Below are positions 1 to 6,868 of a DNA stretch of 7,085 nucleotides, piece by piece. The stretch is from Acidobacteriota bacterium. Its GTDB lineage: Bacteria > Acidobacteriota > Vicinamibacteria > Vicinamibacterales > Vicinamibacteraceae. The DNA lies in contig JACDAO010000193.1 of NCBI GenBank assembly GCA_013695405.1, positions 1 through 7,085 of the forward strand, given 5' to 3'. The stretch's first letter is position 1; the number at the start of each line of letters is the position of its first letter. The translations under genes were made by a program, and so were the position numbers. The notes under the pieces are model-generated. The model worked only from the letters and a program-made list of their open reading frames with translations. It was not told the origin of the DNA and did no database searches.

Positions 1-614
1 TCGGTGACGATCAGCGGGTTGATCTCGATCATCGACGCGTCGGTGGCGACGAACGTGTCGTAGATCGCCTGCATCACCTTGACCGCCTTGCCGACCTGGG
101 CCGGCGCGAGGCCGAGGCCGAAGGCGATCTGCCGCGCCTGGAAGCCGGCCAGGCCGGTGATCGGGCTGACCGCGACGCGCCTGATCGCATCGGGGTCGCG
201 CTCGGCCACCTCCTCGATGTCCATCCCGCCGTCGCTGCTGGCCATCAAAATCGGGCAGCCAGCGGCGCGATCGACGAGCAGGCCGAGATACAACTCGCGG
301 GCGATCTTGACGCCCTCCTCGATCAGCAGGCGCTCGACCTTGCGTCCGTCGGGTCCGGTCTGGTGGGTGACCAGGGTCATGCCGAGCATCTGGCGCGCGG
401 TCTCTTCCGCGATGGTCGCGTCCTTGACCACCTTGACGCCGCCACCCTTGCCGCGGCCGCCGGCGTGAATCTGCGCCTTGACGACGGTGACGCCGCCGCC
501 GAGCCGCCGGGCGATCGCGCCGGCCTCTTCGGCCGAGAACGCCACTTCGCCCCGCGGCACCGGCACGCCGTGCCGGGCCAGAATGGCCTTTGCCTGGTAT
601 TCGTGAATCTTCAC
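1..614 (-). CDS. sucC: Succinyl-CoA synthetase (ADP-forming) beta subunit, 3' end cut by window edge
   Basis: Beta subunit of succinate-CoA ligase, the cytoplasmic enzyme that converts succinyl-CoA plus ADP and phosphate to succinate, CoA and ATP. The first 204 codons are present, about half of a usual subunit of roughly 390 residues; the rest lies left of position 1. The N-terminus (VKIHEYQAKAILARHGVPVP) is the classic ATP-grasp start of this family. Lys46 and the glycine-rich GRGKGGGV (53-60) are the nucleotide-binding elements, SSDGGMDIEEVA (126-137) is a family signature, and EINPL carries Asn199, which matches the Mg-binding Asn of the E. coli protein. The start is GTG (614-612): there is no ATG near it, the alignment begins exactly there, and an AAGGA ribosome site lies six bases upstream. 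It is divergent from sdhC. The alpha subunit gene sucD usually follows and would be outside the window. Confidence 0.97.
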   Translation of the reverse strand, partial: MKIHEYQAKAILARHGVPVPRGEVAFSAEEAGAIARRLGGGVTVVKAQIHAGGRGKGGGVKVVKDATIAEETARQMLGMTLVTHQTGPDGRKVERLLIEEGVKIARELYLGLLVDRAAGCPILMASSDGGMDIEEVAERDPDAIRRVAVSPITGLAGFQARQIAFGLGLAPAQVGKAVKVMQAIYDTFVATDASMIEINPLIVT

Positions 615-620
615 TGGAAA

Positions 621-625
621 TCCTT
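621..625 (-). promoter_or_regulatory. Ribosome binding site of sucC
   Basis: AAGGA on the minus strand, with a six-base spacer before the GTG start at 614-612. It supports the GTG start, which would be missed by an ATG-only reading. Confidence 0.75.
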
Positions 626-695
626 GGACGTAGTGGACGCGAGGCCGGACACGGGCGCGGCCCGCTGGATCGATCGGCACCGCCGCAGCGTCCCT

Positions 696-724
696 ATCAT
701 TGACATGACGCGCGGGCGGGTCAA
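696..724 (-). promoter_or_regulatory. Putative sigma70-type promoter of sucC
   Basis: On the minus strand a -35-like TTGACC (724-719, five of six matches to TTGACA) is separated by exactly 17 bases from a -10-like AATGAT (701-696, four of six matches to TATAAT). Transcription would begin near 689, giving a leader of about 75 nt before the sucC GTG. Seen by eye only; hexamer matches of this quality can occur by chance. Confidence 0.4.
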
Positions 725-730
725 GCCTGC

Positions 731-744
731 CGACCGGGCGGTCG
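731..744. promoter_or_regulatory. 14-bp palindrome between the divergent -35 boxes (candidate shared operator)
   Basis: Arms CGACCG (731-736) and CGGTCG (739-744) form a perfect inverted repeat around a central GG. It occupies 14 of the 20 bp between the -35-like box of the sucC promoter (ends at 724) and that of the sdhC promoter (begins at 745). Its two-fold symmetry and position suit a dimeric regulator acting on both promoters. The regulator is unknown, and GC-rich palindromes of this length are not rare in such genomes. Confidence 0.35.
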
Positions 745-773
745 TTGCTCGCGGCGACGAGCCGGGATACCAT
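745..773 (+). promoter_or_regulatory. Putative promoter of sdhCAB
   Basis: TTGCTC (745-750, three of six matches to TTGACA) and TACCAT (768-773, four of six matches to TATAAT) are separated by 17 bases. The predicted start of transcription is near 780, leaving a leader of about 138 nt before sdhC. The match is weak. It gains some support from the back-to-back arrangement with the sucC promoter and from the palindrome between them. Confidence 0.3.
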
Positions 774-802
774 TCCGGGGGTTCTGGCTGCCGCGCCCCT
801 CA

Positions 803-828
803 CCGGGAAGCGCATTTGCGGAGCCCGG
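803..828. repeat. 26-bp symmetric interrupted inverted repeat in the sdhC leader
   Basis: CCGGG (803-807) pairs with CCCGG (824-828), and CGCA (811-814) pairs with TGCG (817-820) around a central TT. The two paired blocks are separated by AAG on the left and GAG on the right, so the element is symmetric with nine of twelve positions per arm paired. It may be an RNA hairpin in the sdhC leader or a DNA operator downstream of the predicted promoter. It has no T-run and so does not look like a terminator. The other parts of the 615-918 intergenic region show no gene. Confidence 0.4.
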
Positions 829-908
829 AACCCCTTCGGCCGATGTCACCCGACAACCCATTGCATTCTTCCTCGCGTCCGGCTGCCTCCGCAGGTGCAC
901 CGGATCGC

Positions 909-912
909 GGAG
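909..912 (+). promoter_or_regulatory. Ribosome binding site of sdhC
   Basis: GGAG followed by a six-base spacer and ATG at 919. This decides the start of sdhC: the frame is open upstream to a possible start at 745, but those 58 codons show no family similarity and cover the promoter-like region. Confidence 0.75.
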
Positions 913-918
913 TGTGAC

Positions 919-1587
919 ATGCCCAGTCGTCTATCCTTCTTTTCGTCGACGGTCGGGTCCAAGATTCTGATTGGGCTGACCGGTCTGCTGCTGTTCGGTT
1001 TTCTGATCGGGCACCTGGCTGGCAATCTGACGCTGCTGGTCGGAGCCGAGTCCTTCAATTCCTACGCGCACAAGCTCGAAGGCCTGGTGCCGGTGCTCTA
1101 CCTGGCCGAAGTCGGGCTGGTGGCGATCTTCGTGCTGCATGTGGTGCGGACGCTGCTCAACGTCTGGCGCAACACCGTGGCGAGGCCCACTCGGTACAGC
1201 GACAAGCGCCGCGCCTACCACACCAGCCGCAAGAGTTGGTCGTCGACGACGATGCCGTTGACGGGCCTGTTCATCCTGGCCTTCGTGGTGCTGCACATCC
1301 GCACCTTCAAGTTCGGCGCGTTCTATCGCGATCCGACCACCGGCGAGCGCGACCTGTTCCGGTTGGTCGCCGAGGTCTACCAGAACCCGCTGTACGTCGG
1401 CTTCTACGTCGCGGCGATGATCCTGATTGGTATGCATCTCAACCACGGCATTTCGAGTGCGGCGCAGTCGCTTGGTCTGTCGAACCAGCGGTACGGCCGC
1501 GGGCTCGTGCTCGGCGGACGGATGCTCGCGGTGGTGATCGCCGGCGGCTTCGCCGTGCTGCCGCTCTACATGTACGTGGCGTACTAG
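919..1587 (+). CDS. sdhC: Succinate dehydrogenase cytochrome b558 membrane subunit (type B, di-heme)
   Basis: Membrane anchor of succinate:quinone oxidoreductase; it holds SdhAB on the cytoplasmic face and passes electrons to quinone through haem b. The protein has 222 residues and about five hydrophobic helices (near 16-40, 57-82, 111-130, 153-178 and 198-220), the single-subunit layout of Bacillus subtilis SdhC and Wolinella FrdC rather than the SdhC plus SdhD pair of E. coli. Histidines 32, 74, 126 and 173 fall in helices I-IV in the order and approximate spacing of the four haem ligands of the B. subtilis protein, so two haems b are predicted. Glu64 in helix II may lie near the quinone site (inference). 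This class normally uses menaquinone. First gene of sdhCAB; its stop codon overlaps the sdhA ribosome site. ATG 919 was chosen from the GGAG at 909. Confidence 0.96.
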   Translation: MPSRLSFFSSTVGSKILIGLTGLLLFGFLIGHLAGNLTLLVGAESFNSYAHKLEGLVPVLYLAEVGLVAIFVLHVVRTLLNVWRNTVARPTRYSDKRRAYHTSRKSWSSTTMPLTGLFILAFVVLHIRTFKFGAFYRDPTTGERDLFRLVAEVYQNPLYVGFYVAAMILIGMHLNHGISSAAQSLGLSNQRYGRGLVLGGRMLAVVIAGGFAVLPLYMYVAY

Positions 1588-1590
1588 GGG
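1586..1590 (+). promoter_or_regulatory. Ribosome binding site of sdhA, overlapping the sdhC stop
   Basis: AGGGG begins inside the sdhC TAG codon (1585-1587) and lies six bases before ATG 1597. The alternative TTG at 1591 would leave no spacer, so ATG 1597 is the better start. The overlap suggests translational coupling of sdhA to sdhC. Confidence 0.7.
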
Positions 1591-1596
1591 TTGGCG

Positions 1597-3510
1597 ATGC
1601 AACTCGATGGCAAGGTCCCGGGCGGTCCGATTGAATCCCGGTGGGAGCGCCACAAGTTCGAATCGAAGCTGGTCAACCCGGCCAATCGGCGCAAGCTGAC
1701 GGTGCTGGTTATCGGCACCGGTCTGGCCGGCGCCTCCGCCTCGGCGGCGCTTGGCGAGCTTGGCTACAACGTCCTCACCTTCTGTATCCACGACAGTCCG
1801 CGCCGGGCCCACTCGATTGCCGCGCAGGGCGGAATCAACGCCGCCAAGAATTACCGCAATGACGGCGACAGCGTCTACCGGCTGTTCTACGACACCGTCA
1901 AGGGCGGCGACTACCGGGCGCGCGAGTCCAACGTCTATCGGCTGGCCCAGGTCAGCGCCGACATCATCGATCAATGCGTCGCCCAGGGCGTGCCGTTCGC
2001 GCGCGAGTACGGCGGCCTGCTCGACAATCGCTCGTTCGGCGGCGCGCAGGTCTCGCGGACCTTCTATGCCCGCGGCCAGACTGGCCAGCAATTGCTGATT
2101 GGCGCCTACCAGTCGATGATGCGCCAGGTCGACGCCGGCACCGTCAAGCTGTTCCCCCAGCGCGAGATGCTCGACGTGGTGATGGTCGAGGGCCAGGCGC
2201 GCGGCGTGATCATGCGCAACCTGGTCACCGGCGAACTCGAGAAGTGGGCCGGCGACGCGGTGCTGCTCGCCACCGGCGGGTACGGCACGGTGTATTACCT
2301 GTCGACCAACGCGGTCAACAGCAACGTCACCGCGGCATGGCGTGCGCACAAGCGCGGCGCGCTGTTCGCCAACCCGTGCTTCACGCAGATTCACCCGACC
2401 TGCATCCCGGTCTCGGGCGACCACCAGAGCAAGCTCACGCTGATGAGCGAGAGCCTGCGCAACGATGGACGGGTGTGGGTGCCCAAGGACGCCCGCGACC
2501 CGCGGCCGCCGCAGCAGATCCCCGAGCCCGAGCGCGACTACTACCTCGAACGCCGGTATCCGAGCTTCGGCAACCTGGTGCCGCGCGACGTCGCCTCGCG
2601 CGCCGCCAAGCTGGTCTGCGATGAAGGCCTCGGCGTCGGCGACACCGGCCTGGCGGTCTATCTCGACTTCGCCGATTCGATCGGGCGTCTCGGCAAGGAC
2701 GTGATCAAGCAGCGCTACGGCAACCTGTTCGACATGTATCAGAAGATCACCGACGACAACCCCTATCAGGTGCCGATGCGGATCTTCCCCGCCGTCCACT
2801 ACACCATGGGCGGGCTGTGGGTGGACTACAACCTGATGAGCACGATCCCCGGGCTGCACGTGCTCGGCGAGGCCAACTTTTCGGACCACGGCGCCAACCG
2901 GCTCGGCGCCAGTGCCTTGATGCAGGGTCTGGCCGACGGCTACTTCGTCATCCCGAACACCCTGAGCCACTATCTGGCCGGGACGTCGCTGCCCAAGGTC
3001 ACCGCCGAGCATGACGCCTTTGCCGAGGCGGCCAGCAACGCCCAGGGACAGATCACGCGGTTGCTGACCGTCAGGGGTCAGAAGACGCCGCGCGAGTTGC
3101 ACCGACAGCTCGGTCGCCTGGTGTGGGACTACGTCGGCATGTCGCGCACGGCCGAGGGGCTGCGCACGGCGCTGACCGAGATTCCGCGCCTGCGCGAAGA
3201 GTTCTGGCACAACGTCTCGGTGCCGGGCGAGGCCAACAACATGAACAAGAATCTCGAGTACGCCGGACGCGTGGCCGACTACCTCGAGTTCGCGGAGTTG
3301 CTGGCCCGCGACGCGCTCGAGCGCGAGGAGTCGTGCGGCGGACATTTCCGCGAGGAGTTCCAGACGCCGGACAACGAGGCGCAGCGCGACGACCTGCAGT
3401 TCGCGCACGCCGCGGCCTGGGAGTTCACCGGGGTCGGTCAGGCGCCGGTGCGTCACGTCGAGCCGCTGCAGTTCGACTATGTCAAGCCATCGCAGCGCAG
3501 CTACAAGTAG
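1597..3510 (+). CDS. sdhA: Succinate dehydrogenase flavoprotein subunit
   Basis: Catalytic subunit that oxidises succinate to fumarate with covalently bound FAD and passes electrons to SdhB. It has 637 residues, the usual size for the type-B (B. subtilis/Bacteroidota-like) SdhA family. Visible motifs: the dinucleotide fold [12 protein letters not shown] with its GxGxxG glycines at 40-45; [10 protein letters not shown] with His72 as the FAD-attachment histidine; the HPT motif with His266; the substrate-site stretch TLMSES with Glu285 and Arg288; [11 protein letters not shown] (about 327-336) with the likely catalytic Arg330; VHYTMGG with His401; and [18 protein letters not shown] (424-441), which closes the FAD site and carries Arg435. 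The C-terminal domain from about 480 is complete. Nine bases separate it from sdhC and 40 from sdhB. No truncation or missing key residue is seen. A fumarate reductase direction cannot be excluded from sequence, but the sucC, mdh and icd neighbours favour oxidative use. Confidence 0.98.
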   Translation: MQLDGKVPGGPIESRWERHKFESKLVNPANRRKLTVLVIGTGLAGASASAALGELGYNVLTFCIHDSPRRAHSIAAQGGINAAKNYRNDGDSVYRLFYDTVKGGDYRARESNVYRLAQVSADIIDQCVAQGVPFAREYGGLLDNRSFGGAQVSRTFYARGQTGQQLLIGAYQSMMRQVDAGTVKLFPQREMLDVVMVEGQARGVIMRNLVTGELEKWAGDAVLLATGGYGTVYYLSTNAVNSNVTAAWRAHKRGALFANPCFTQIHPTCIPVSGDHQSKLTLMSESLRNDGRVWVPKDARDPRPPQQIPEPERDYYLERRYPSFGNLVPRDVASRAAKLVCDEGLGVGDTGLAVYLDFADSIGRLGKDVIKQRYGNLFDMYQKITDDNPYQVPMRIFPAVHYTMGGLWVDYNLMSTIPGLHVLGEANFSDHGANRLGASALMQGLADGYFVIPNTLSHYLAGTSLPKVTAEHDAFAEAASNAQGQITRLLTVRGQKTPRELHRQLGRLVWDYVGMSRTAEGLRTALTEIPRLREEFWHNVSVPGEANNMNKNLEYAGRVADYLEFAELLARDALEREESCGGHFREEFQTPDNEAQRDDLQFAHAAAWEFTGVGQAPVRHVEPLQFDYVKPSQRSYK

Positions 3511-3515
3511 CTGCG
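3496..3515 (+). repeat. 20-bp perfect inverted repeat over the sdhA stop codon
   Basis: CGCAGCTAC (3496-3504) and GTAGCTGCG (3507-3515) are exact reverse complements around a central AA. The sdhA TAG stop (3508-3510) lies in the right arm. In mRNA this would fold as an eight-pair stem with a CAAG loop. No T-run follows, so it is not a standard terminator. It could affect mRNA processing or stability, or relative SdhA and SdhB levels. Confidence 0.5.
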
Positions 3516-3535
3516 AGCTGAGCTGAGCCTGAGCC
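3515..3535 (+). repeat. Short GAGCY repeat in the sdhA-sdhB gap
   Basis: GAGCT, GAGCT and GAGCC follow one another directly from 3515 to 3529, then after one T a further GAGCC at 3531-3535. The array fills about half of the 40-bp sdhA-sdhB gap. Low-complexity repeats like this can change copy number by slippage, which here would change the spacing upstream of the sdhB ribosome site. Confidence 0.5.
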
Positions 3536-3550
3536 TTTGAGAGAACCTAC

Positions 3551-4303
3551 ATGTCCATGAATCTCACGTTGCGTATCTGGCGGCAGGCGAACCCGGGTAC
3601 ACCGGGACGCCTGGTCGAGTACGCGGCCCAGGGCATCTCGCCGGACATGTCCTTTCTCGAGATGCTCGACGTGGTCAATGAGCAGCTGATTCGCAAGGGG
3701 GAGGAGCCGGTCGCCTTCGACTCGGATTGCCGCGAAGGCATCTGCGGCACCTGCGGCTGCATGGTCAACGGCGTGGCGCACGGCCCGGACGCGGCCGCCA
3801 CCGTGTGCCAGTTACACATGCGTCGCTTCAAGAATGGCGACACGATCACCATCGAGCCGTGGCGCGCCGCCGCCTTCCCGGTCGTCAAGGACCTGGTGGT
3901 CGACCGCAGCGCGCTGGATCGGATCGTCCGGGCCGGCGGGTACATCTCGATGAACGTCGGTGCCGCGCCCGACGCCAACGCGATGCCCGTGGCCAAGGGC
4001 CTGGCCGACGAAGCCTTCGACGCCGCCGCCTGCATCCAGTGCGGCGCCTGCGTGGCGGCCTGCAAGAATGCCTCGGCGGCGCTGTTCACTGCGGCCAAGA
4101 TCTCGCACCTCAACCTGCTGCCTCAGGGTCAGGCCGAGCGAGGCCGCCGGGCCGTGGCGATGGTTGACCAGATGGACGTCGAAGGCTTCGGCGCCTGCTC
4201 GAACGAAGGCGAATGCGAGGCGGTGTGCCCCAAGGAGATCTCGATCTCCAACATCGCCCGGATGAACCGTGAGTACCTGAGGGCGCGGCTGGTCGCGCGG
4301 TAA
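3551..4303 (+). CDS. sdhB: Succinate dehydrogenase iron-sulfur subunit
   Basis: Electron-transfer subunit linking the FAD of SdhA to the haems and quinone of SdhC through three iron-sulfur clusters. The 250-residue protein has the two-domain family layout. The ferredoxin-like N-terminal domain has CREGICGTC with Cys60, Cys65 and Cys68, plus Cys86, for the [2Fe-2S] cluster. In the C-terminal domain, [11 protein letters not shown] gives Cys161, 164, 167 and 171, and [12 protein letters not shown] gives Cys216, 222 and 226. By the E. coli pattern, Cys161/164/167/226 hold [4Fe-4S] and Cys171/216/222 hold [3Fe-4S]. All eleven ligands are present, and Cys70 is an extra cysteine next to the first cluster. 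A weak GAGAGA site at 3539-3544 fits ATG 3551; ATG 3557 is an in-frame alternative but is too far from it. Last gene of the sdhCAB operon, convergent with mdh. Confidence 0.98.
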   Translation: MSMNLTLRIWRQANPGTPGRLVEYAAQGISPDMSFLEMLDVVNEQLIRKGEEPVAFDSDCREGICGTCGCMVNGVAHGPDAAATVCQLHMRRFKNGDTITIEPWRAAAFPVVKDLVVDRSALDRIVRAGGYISMNVGAAPDANAMPVAKGLADEAFDAAACIQCGACVAACKNASAALFTAAKISHLNLLPQGQAERGRRAVAMVDQMDVEGFGACSNEGECEAVCPKEISISNIARMNREYLRARLVAR

Positions 4304-4318
4304 GGCAGGCGGCCGGCT

Positions 4319-4354
4319 GTGGGCGGCCCGAAGGCCTGATGCCTACGAGCCCAC
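4319..4354. terminator. Hairpin at the sdhB/mdh convergent junction (possible bidirectional terminator)
   Basis: GTGGGC (4319-4324) pairs with GCCCAC (4349-4354), enclosing an inner hairpin of GGCC (4325-4328) with GGCC (4333-4336). Read as the mdh transcript, the inner loop is UUCG closed by a C-G pair, the unusually stable cUUCGg tetraloop, and the outer arm begins immediately after the mdh stop codon. A competing pairing of the AGGC repeats (4303-4310) with GCCT at 4334-4337 and 4341-4344 is also possible. Neither strand has a T-run after the stem, so intrinsic termination is doubtful. The structure may instead stabilise 3' ends. Confidence 0.4.
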
Positions 4355-5281
4355 TTACACGCCGATGATCGTGGTCAATTCCTTGACCGCCGCGGCCGAT
4401 TTCATCAGTGCGGTCCGCTCCTCGTCCAGCAGCGTGACCTCGATCACCTGTGCCATGCCCTTGGCGCCGAGCTTGATCGGGACGCCCAGGAACTGATCCG
4501 AGACGCCGTACTCGCCCTGCAGGTAGACCGAACACGGCAGGATCTGCTGCTTGTCCTTGAGGATCGCTTCGACCATCTGGGCACTCGACTGGCCCGGCGC
4601 GTACCAGGCGCTGGTGCCGACCAGTTTGGTGATCTCGGCGCCGCCGTTGGCGGTGCGCTCGCAGATCGCGGCGATCCGCTCAGCCGACAGCAACTCGGTG
4701 ATCGGGATGCCGGACACGGTCGAGTAGCGCGGCAGGGGCACCATCGTGTCGCCGTGCCCGCCCAGGACGAACGCGTGCACGTTCTCGACCGACACCTTCA
4801 GCTCGGCGGCGATGAAGGTCCGCATCCGGGCCGAGTCGAGCACCCCGGCCATGCCGAGGACGCGCTCGCGCGGAAGGCCGCTCAGGCGGAAGACGGCCTG
4901 CGCCATCGCGTCGAGCGGATTGGCCACGACGATCAGGATGGCGTCGGGCGAGTGCTTCATGACGTTGGCCGTCACGTCCTGCATGATCTTGTAGTTGACC
5001 TGCAGCAGATCGTCGCGGCTCATGCCGGGCTTGCGGGGCACGCCGGAGGTGATCACGACGACGTCAGAGCCGGCCGACAGCGCGTAGTCGCTGCCACCGA
5101 CCAGGCGGGTGTCGCTGCCTTCCACCGGGCAGGCCTGAAGGATGTCGAGCGCGACCCCGGCGGCCTTGCTGTCGGCGATGTCGATGATCACGACATCGGC
5201 CAGTTCACGGTTGGCGATCGATCGTGCCACGGTGGCGCCGACGTTGCCGGCGCCGCCGACTACGGTCACTTTGCGGTTCAT
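4355..5281 (-). CDS. mdh: Malate dehydrogenase, lactate-dehydrogenase-like type
   Basis: Cytoplasmic NAD-dependent enzyme interconverting malate and oxaloacetate. It has 308 residues, typical of the LDH-like (Chloroflexus/Bacillus type) malate dehydrogenases. Motifs: the Rossmann loop GGAGNVGA (9-16) with Asp34 at the end of the second strand, which favours NAD; the active-site loop [14 protein letters not shown] (80-93), where Arg83 in place of the Gln of lactate dehydrogenase marks malate/oxaloacetate specificity and Arg89 is the second substrate arginine; VANPLD with Asn121; LDSARMR with Asp149 and Arg152; and [10 protein letters not shown] with the catalytic His176. ATG 5281 was chosen because the family N-terminus starts there and AGGAG (5292-5288) lies six bases upstream. 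The frame stays open upstream for 64 more codons, but these look like spacer. It follows icd on the same strand after 148 bp and may be cotranscribed. Confidence 0.97.
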   Translation of the reverse strand: MNRKVTVVGGAGNVGATVARSIANRELADVVIIDIADSKAAGVALDILQACPVEGSDTRLVGGSDYALSAGSDVVVITSGVPRKPGMSRDDLLQVNYKIMQDVTANVMKHSPDAILIVVANPLDAMAQAVFRLSGLPRERVLGMAGVLDSARMRTFIAAELKVSVENVHAFVLGGHGDTMVPLPRYSTVSGIPITELLSAERIAAICERTANGGAEITKLVGTSAWYAPGQSSAQMVEAILKDKQQILPCSVYLQGEYGVSDQFLGVPIKLGAKGMAQVIEVTLLDEERTALMKSAAAVKELTTIIGV

Positions 5282-5287
5282 GTCCGA

Positions 5288-5292
5288 CTCCT
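5288..5292 (-). promoter_or_regulatory. Ribosome binding site of mdh
   Basis: AGGAG on the minus strand with a six-base spacer to the ATG at 5281-5279. It decides the start against longer in-frame readings. Confidence 0.8.
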
Positions 5293-5359
5293 GGGAGACA
5301 GCCGTTCCGACCTGCGGCCGACGGCTTCGTTCACGGCGCCGCCGGGAGCCGGTCGTCGA

Positions 5360-5413
5360 GGGTCGGGAGTGGCCGTGTACGCCGCAGCTCCCGATGCCCC
5401 ACGCCCGATGCCC
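5360..5413. repeat. Repeats in the icd-mdh spacer
   Basis: The 10-mer CCCGATGCCC occurs at 5390-5399 and again at 5404-5413, a 14-bp period. The first copy overlaps the right arm of an inverted repeat: TCGGGAG (5363-5369) with CTCCCGA (5388-5394) around an 18-base loop, extended by GGG (5360-5362) against CCC (5397-5399) with a two-base bulge. On the transcribed strand this reads as GGGCATCGGG units. It resembles the degenerate short intergenic repeats of some high-GC genomes. No gene or clear promoter is seen in the rest of this 148-bp spacer. Confidence 0.5.
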
Positions 5414-5429
5414 GTAGCGAAGCCGCTGA

Positions 5430-6677
<1,248 letters not shown>

Positions 6678-6723
6678 GGAGTGTCCAGCGGGTTTAGGTC
6701 ACGCCCCTGCGGCGCGTGATGCG

Positions 6724-6746
6724 TTTTTCACAGAAGCTGTGGAAAA
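6724..6746. repeat. Inverted pair of DnaA-box-like sequences in the icd leader
   Basis: TTTTTCACAG (6724-6733) and CTGTGGAAAA (6737-6746) form a 10-bp inverted repeat with one mismatch around AAG. Read on the minus strand, the second arm starts TTTTCCACA, one base from the E. coli DnaA box TTATCCACA; the other arm is a weaker match in opposite orientation. In the icd transcript this would be a hairpin with a CUU loop. Its function is unknown. It stands out as AT-rich in a GC-rich window. Confidence 0.45.
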
Positions 6747-6781
6747 CCCTGTTCAAAAGCGAACCGATACAGAGTGTTATG

Positions 6782-6847
6782 CCCCACGGCACCGGGGCCG
6801 GCAGCGTCTTGCACCAACTTGGTGCGTGGGGTCGTCGACGGCCCCGG
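6782..6847 (-). promoter_or_regulatory. icd leader with alternative, mutually exclusive stems (candidate cis-acting RNA)
   Basis: Three pairings compete. Stem A: 6792-6799 (CCGGGGCC) with 6840-6847 (GGCCCCGG), eight perfect pairs. Stem C: 6811-6817 (GCACCAA) with 6819-6825 (TTGGTGC), seven perfect pairs around a single C. Stem B: CCCCAC plus GCACC (6782-6787, 6789-6793) with GGTGC plus GTGGGG (6821-6831), eleven pairs with one bulged G. A and C can form together, while B uses one arm of C and overlaps A, so it excludes both. If the TATAAT at 6860-6865 is the promoter, the RNA starts just before stem A. I recognise no known riboswitch class. GC-rich sequence makes chance pairings more likely. 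Confidence 0.35.
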
Positions 6848-6859
6848 ACGAGCGCGACG

Positions 6860-6865
6860 ATTATA
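6860..6865 (-). promoter_or_regulatory. Promoter -10 element (TATAAT) upstream of icd
   Basis: A perfect TATAAT on the minus strand, three bases past the stop codon of the preceding gene. A start near 6853 would give icd a leader of about 175 nt. The -35 region is poor: GTCTGC lies at the 17-base spacing and TTGCGT at 21 bases. A perfect -10 in DNA this GC-rich is nevertheless notable. The 191-bp gap (6678-6868) holds no gene. Confidence 0.45.
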
Positions 6866-6868
6866 CGC

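Noticed and set aside
695..705. Plus-strand TATCAT (695-700) and TTGACA (700-705) as elements of an sdhC promoter
   Set aside because: TATCAT has no -35-like hexamer 16-18 bases upstream, and TTGACA has no -10-like hexamer 16-19 bases downstream. The same bases fit better within the minus-strand sucC promoter.
745..918. N-terminal extension of 58 codons on SdhC
   Set aside because: The extension has no similarity to SdhC proteins, and GGAG at 909 points to ATG 919. The upstream bases carry promoter-like and symmetric elements.
1591..1596. TTG at 1591 as the sdhA start
   Set aside because: The AGGGG site ends at 1590, leaving no spacer, whereas ATG 1597 has a six-base spacer.
931..3456. An 841-codon open frame on the minus strand, antisense to sdhC and sdhA
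   Set aside because: It spans two clearly real plus-strand genes. Its protein is low-complexity (rich in Arg, Ala, His, Val, Asp, Gln) with no recognisable domain. Long stop-free antisense frames are expected opposite genes with strong GC bias at third positions.
6800..6813. Sigma54 -24/-12 promoter near the NtrC-like palindrome
   Set aside because: The GG and GC dinucleotides are nine bases apart instead of ten, and the orientation is away from icd.
6678..6868. Replication origin in the icd upstream region
   Set aside because: Only one good DnaA-like box and one degenerate copy are present, with no AT-rich unwinding region and no dnaA, dnaN or other origin-linked genes.
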